Source: Kiritimatiellales bacterium (GTDB lineage: Bacteria > Verrucomicrobiota > Kiritimatiellia > Kiritimatiellales > Pontiellaceae). From it: 17,937 bases of DNA. Under the pieces are notes generated by a model. It did no database searches. It saw only the letters and a list, made by a program, of their open reading frames with translations, and was not told the DNA's origin. How positions within the stretch are numbered: position 1 is the first letter of the stretch; every line of letters starts with the position of its first letter. Position numbers and translations under genes: made by a program. Positions 14,827-17,937 of this stretch are shown piece after piece. The DNA is taken from NCBI GenBank assembly GCA_030625905.1, contig DAOUQA010000012.1, positions 1-17,937 on the forward strand. The letters are read 5' to 3'.

Positions 14827-16191
14827 GTGAAAATAGGACTCATAGCCATGAGCGGTATCCGCGCGTGCGATACCGAACTGCTTGAAATCGGACTGACACT
14901 TCCCGGATTCGTGGAGCGCAGCAAGCAAATCGCGTCACTTCCAAGCCTTGGACTGCTGACGCTGGCCGGCATGACGCCGAGGCATCACGACATCCACTAC
15001 ATCGAAATCCCAGACCTGTCCTGTATTGATGCTGTTACATCCAACACGACGGCCGTTGGTCTGGATGTAACACTCGACCTTGTCGCGATCTCCAGCTACA
15101 GTGCTCAGATCGACGAGGCCTACGAGCTGGCGATGCGCTACCGCGCCCAGGGAACCCCTGTCGTCATGGGCGGGCCGCATGTGACCATGCTTCCCCGCGA
15201 AGCACAAAAATATTGCACTTCCGTTGTGGTCGGCGAAGGTGAGCCGGTCTGGCTCCAGATATTGGAGGATGCCGAAAACGGCCAACTCAAGTTGATCTAC
15301 GACGCACGCCATGAGAACTACGACATGGCTGACGCCCCGATGCCCGCCTTTGAGTTGCTGGATATCTCGAAGTACAACCGGCTGACTGTGCAGACCAGCC
15401 GGGGCTGCCCCCACAACTGCGAGTTTTGCGCAGGTTCCAGATTGATCTGCAACCGCTACAAGCAAAAGCCCGTTGAGAAGGTTTTGGCCGAGATCGACCG
15501 CATTTGCGAAATCTGGCCGCACCCGTTCATCGAGTTTGCGGACGACAACAGCTTTGTCAACAAGGCCTATTGGAAGGGGCTGTTGCCGGAACTGAAGAAA
15601 CGTAGAATCAAATGGTTCACTGAAACCGACTTGTCCGTGGCCGAGGATCCCGAGCTGTTGCAAATGATGCGCGAGTCCGGCTGCGCCCAGGTATTGATCG
15701 GTCTCGAAAGCCCGACGGAAGAGCCCCTTCACGGTTTGGAGCAATACAGTAACTGGAAACAGGATTGCTTTGCGCAATACAAAGAGGCCATCCAAACCAT
15801 CCAGTCGCACGGCGTTACCGTCAATGGTTGCTTCATCACTGGACTTGACGGCCAAACCGTCGATGTGTTTGACCAGATCTACGACTTTGTGCGCGACACC
15901 GAGCTGTACGAGGTGCAGATCACGATCCTCACCCCGTTTCCCGGAACGGCGCTGTACGAGCGGCTTAAAAAGGCCAACCGGTTGATCGAACCCACCAACT
16001 GGAAAAAATGCACTCTGTTCGATGTCAATTTCCGGCCGCAAGACATGACCGGAGAAGAGCTCCGCGAGGGATTCCACGGTCTTGCCATGAAGCTCTATTC
16101 CGACGAGTTCACCCAATGGAGGCGCGACACCTTCAAGCACAACCTCCGCCAATCCTCCAAAGATTGGAAAAATGAATGGTTGTGCGCATAG
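14827..16191 (+). CDS. B12-binding-domain radical SAM protein
   Basis: 454 residues, GTG start preceded by AAAGGA 10 bases upstream. Residues 1-150 form the cobalamin-binding-like Rossmann domain (SLPSLGLLTLAG, DLVAISSYS, VVMGGPHVTMLPREA, VVVGEGEP). The usual DxHxxG cobalamin His is not seen, so base-off B12 binding is not assured. The radical SAM core carries C194-x3-C198-x2-C201 (SRGCPHNCEFC), which binds the 4Fe-4S cluster that cleaves SAM, followed by FIEFADDNSF, VLIGLESP and GCFITGLDGQT. Members methylate or rearrange unactivated carbons of lipids, antibiotics and tetrapyrroles; the substrate here is unknown. A 38-bp inverted repeat lies in frame at codons 70-82. It is the third gene of the hydrolase operon. 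Confidence 0.9.
   Translation: MKIGLIAMSGIRACDTELLEIGLTLPGFVERSKQIASLPSLGLLTLAGMTPRHHDIHYIEIPDLSCIDAVTSNTTAVGLDVTLDLVAISSYSAQIDEAYELAMRYRAQGTPVVMGGPHVTMLPREAQKYCTSVVVGEGEPVWLQILEDAENGQLKLIYDARHENYDMADAPMPAFELLDISKYNRLTVQTSRGCPHNCEFCAGSRLICNRYKQKPVEKVLAEIDRICEIWPHPFIEFADDNSFVNKAYWKGLLPELKKRRIKWFTETDLSVAEDPELLQMMRESGCAQVLIGLESPTEEPLHGLEQYSNWKQDCFAQYKEAIQTIQSHGVTVNGCFITGLDGQTVDVFDQIYDFVRDTELYEVQITILTPFPGTALYERLKKANRLIEPTNWKKCTLFDVNFRPQDMTGEELREGFHGLAMKLYSDEFTQWRRDTFKHNLRQSSKDWKNEWLCA
15034..15071. repeat. 38-bp inverted repeat inside the radical SAM gene, in frame
   Basis: GTTACATCCA (15034-15043) is the exact reverse complement of TGGATGTAAC (15062-15071). Allowing for a 5-base TCTGG addition in the right arm, the arms extend to 12 bases (GTTACATCCAAC). 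It starts on a codon boundary at V70. The encoded stretch VTSNTTAVGLDVT makes the segment between IEIPDL and DLVAIS longer than I would expect for this domain. Confidence 0.65.
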
Positions 16192-16195
16192 TAGC

Positions 16196-16438
16196 GCCGA
16201 GGGGCCCTTTGTCGACACCTACTCGGTGATGGCCAACTGGGGTGCCAACCATGGCGCGTTCAGCTATGGCCATATTGGCGCCGACCTGATCTCGCTGGCG
16301 TCCATGCTGCGTATCCCGGTATTCATGCACAACATGGATGAAGCCGACCTGTTCCGTCCGGCGGTCTGGAGTTCGTTTAGAACCGACAACCGCGAAGGCG
16401 CGGACTTCCGTGCTTGCGAAACCTACGGCCCGGTCTAC
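16196..16438 (+). pseudogene. fucI: C-terminal remnant of L-fucose isomerase
   Basis: The plus frame beginning at 16172 encodes about 80 residues that read as the end of FucI: EGPFVDTYSVMANWGANHG, then GHIGADLISLASMLRIPV, MHNMDEADLFRP and GADFRACETYGPVY. L-fucose isomerase (L-fucose to L-fuculose) is about 590 residues in E. coli, so roughly 85% is missing and no N-terminal part exists upstream, where the radical SAM gene lies. The frame runs past the expected end into the antisense of rnr before stopping at 16492. The residues are well preserved, so the truncation may be fairly recent. No ribosome site is seen. Confidence 0.85.
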
Positions 16439-16452
16439 GGGCAGGTTGCGTG

Positions 16453-17937
16453 CTACCGTCTGCGCCGCTGCTTGCCGCGGCGGCGTGGCTGACCGGTTTT
16501 GAGGTCGGGCTGGATGCGGGGTTTTCTTGAGCGATGGCGCGGTTGGGCAATTTGGTCGGCGAGGACAAAATCGACAAAGCCGCGGGCGGTGTCCACCTTG
16601 GCGAGCGCAACTTCCACTGCGTCACCAATCGTGTAGCGCACTTTCCCTCCGCGCGTTTTTGCTTGCGTCATTTCCTCGTTGGCCTCTAGCCAGTCGGAGG
16701 TAATGGAGGCAAAGGTAACCATACCGCGCTGGAGCGAGTCGGGTAGCTCGACAATCAGCCCCTTGCCCTTGATGGAGACAACGTAGCCCTTGAATACCGT
16801 CGTTGGCGAGGTGTTCAAGATGTCGCCGTAGTAGTCCATCCGCTTCTTTTCAATGCTCTGTTTTTCAAGGGCATCGGCCTTCCGTTCGGTATCGTTGCAG
16901 TGCAGGGCGACGAGGTCGATCTGGTCATTGGAAACAGGAAGTTGCTTGCCCTGTTCAACGGCCTTGAGCAGGCGATGGACGAGCAGGTCGGGATAGCGGC
17001 GGATGGGGGAGGTAAAGTGGGTATAGTCGTTGAACGCAAGGCCGAAGTGGCCAATCTGGGTGGATGAATATTCCGCACGCTTGAAGTTGCGCAGGATCGC
17101 GAGGTTGGCGGTGTATTCCACCGCAGTTCCGACCGCCAGCTTCACGGCCTCGTTGATCTCCTGCCTGGAGTGGGGTAGCTTCGGAATGCCCAATGCCTGC
17201 AGCTCCATGCCCATCGAGATCCATTGTTCCTCATCAGGCTCTTCATGGACACGGTAGATCGAGGGCTTTTCGGAAGCGATCAGGATTTCGGCGACAGCAC
17301 GGTTGGCCAGCAGCATGCAATCCTCGATCAAGCGGTAGGCCTCCTTCGACTCCGAGCGCGGCATCATTTTTTCGATCTTTCCGCGATCATTGAGCTTGAG
17401 CTCGATTTCGGGCGTATTGATTTCCACCGAGCCGTCGGCTACGCGCAACGCACGGATTTTCTGCACGAGCGGCCATAGGTTTTCCAGCCGTTGGGCCACG
17501 TTCTTAGGGATGCCATGGTCGGATTGGCCGTCGATGAATTGCTGCACCTGCGTGTAGGTGAGCCGTGCCTTGGAGTGGATCACAGAGGGAAAGGTTTTCT
17601 GGCCGAGCACCTTGCCGGCGGAATCAATATGCAGCTCGACGGAGTGGGTAAGGTGGTCGTTCTCGGGATTGAGGCTGCAAACCTTGGTGGTCAACTCGCG
17701 CGGGAGCATCATCACGGCGCGGTCGACGAGATAGATGCTGTTGCCGCGCTTGAAGGCCTCCTTGTCGATGAGCGAGCCAGGCTGGACATAGGTGGAAACA
17801 TCGGCGATGTGCACACCGAGCAGCCAGCCGCCGTCAGGGTGGGGTTCGAGCGACACGGCATCGTCGTAGTCTTTTGCTGTTTCGGGATCGATGGTAAAGG
17901 TAACGGCCTCGCGCCGGTCGCGCCGTCCCTCCATGCG
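16453..17937 (-). CDS. rnr: Ribonuclease R (RNase II family), N-terminus cut by window edge
   Basis: 495 codons including the stop are visible, and the gene continues past the right edge. RNase R is a processive 3'-5' exoribonuclease able to degrade structured RNA. The RNB catalytic domain starts at once with TIDPETAKDYDDA, whose four Asp residues are the metal ligands. It goes on through GVHIADVSTYV, FKRGNSIYLVDRAVMMLP, RLIEDCMLLAN, and HFTSPIRRYPDLLVHR. A C-terminal S1 domain follows (FKGYVVSIKGKGLIVELPD), ending in a Lys/Arg-rich tail (RHRSRKPR and KQRRRR) typical of RNase R rather than RNase II. Cold-shock and helix-turn-helix domains would lie outside the window. It converges on the fucI remnant. 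Confidence 0.95.
   Translation of the reverse strand, partial: RMEGRRDRREAVTFTIDPETAKDYDDAVSLEPHPDGGWLLGVHIADVSTYVQPGSLIDKEAFKRGNSIYLVDRAVMMLPRELTTKVCSLNPENDHLTHSVELHIDSAGKVLGQKTFPSVIHSKARLTYTQVQQFIDGQSDHGIPKNVAQRLENLWPLVQKIRALRVADGSVEINTPEIELKLNDRGKIEKMMPRSESKEAYRLIEDCMLLANRAVAEILIASEKPSIYRVHEEPDEEQWISMGMELQALGIPKLPHSRQEINEAVKLAVGTAVEYTANLAILRNFKRAEYSSTQIGHFGLAFNDYTHFTSPIRRYPDLLVHRLLKAVEQGKQLPVSNDQIDLVALHCNDTERKADALEKQSIEKKRMDYYGDILNTSPTTVFKGYVVSIKGKGLIVELPDSLQRGMVTFASITSDWLEANEEMTQAKTRGGKVRYTIGDAVEVALAKVDTARGFVDFVLADQIAQPRHRSRKPRIQPDLKTGQPRRRGKQRRRR

Noticed and set aside
14935..16218. A 427-codon open frame on the minus strand opposite the radical SAM gene
   Set aside because: It is antisense to a gene with clear motifs, has no recognisable domain, and is the kind of long shadow frame that codon bias produces.
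16172..16492. A 106-codon plus-strand frame as a real small gene
   Set aside because: Its middle is the FucI C-terminus, its first codons overlap the radical SAM gene in another frame, and its end is antisense to rnr; it is better read as a pseudogene.

Overview
The window looks like chromosomal DNA from a Gram-negative-type bacterium. My best guess is the Verrucomicrobia/Kiritimatiellota side of the PVC group (a Pontiella-like marine polysaccharide degrader). This is an inference. It rests on the mevalonate-pathway decarboxylase, a decayed L-fucose isomerase fragment, and interspersed palindromic repeats whose translations (of the type GAGILAC.../GHSCLP...) I associate from memory with that group. 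No rRNA or tRNA gene is present to settle it.

Layout. (1) 1-2145, plus strand: a SAM-dependent methyltransferase and a GT4-like glycosyltransferase, probably the edge of a surface-polysaccharide locus, visibly AT-richer than the rest. (2) 6977-2142, minus strand: a tightly spaced set read as nfo (endonuclease IV), a TrmJ-like RNA methyltransferase, an RNase D-like 3'-5' exonuclease, and two more GT4-type glycosyltransferases. (3) 7167-7760, plus: a DEDDh exonuclease whose upstream region carries a 54-bp near-perfect palindrome. (4) 10954-7757, minus: the proteostasis operon tig-clpP-clpX, with a recognisable promoter. Upstream of it, on the same strand, is a D-alanyl-D-alanine carboxypeptidase-like protein. 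(5) 12350-13405, plus: diphosphomevalonate decarboxylase carrying an in-frame palindromic repeat. (6) 13406-13719: a gene-poor stretch with a frameshifted remnant on the minus strand. (7) 13720-16191, plus: a compact three-gene cassette of exported alpha/beta hydrolase, four-helix membrane protein and B12-type radical SAM protein. (8) 16196-16438: the C-terminal remnant of an L-fucose isomerase. (9) 17937-16453, minus: RNase R, cut by the right edge.

The main unexpected theme is short palindromic elements. At least three sit inside coding regions and keep the frame (mvaD, the hydrolase, the radical SAM gene). A pair of small hairpins sits at the alternative start of the RNA methyltransferase gene, and a very long palindrome lies between nfo and the DEDDh exonuclease gene. 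The three in-gene elements fall in places where the protein family tolerates extra residues (a loop or a linker after the signal segment). This looks like palindromic repeats that insert into genes and are kept as peptide insertions. The three-gene hydrolase/membrane/radical SAM cassette is the best candidate for an uncharacterised pathway.

No tRNA, rRNA, CRISPR array, intact insertion sequence or phage gene was seen. Two convergent gene pairs share a 4-bp stop-codon overlap, so there is no room for ordinary terminators between them.
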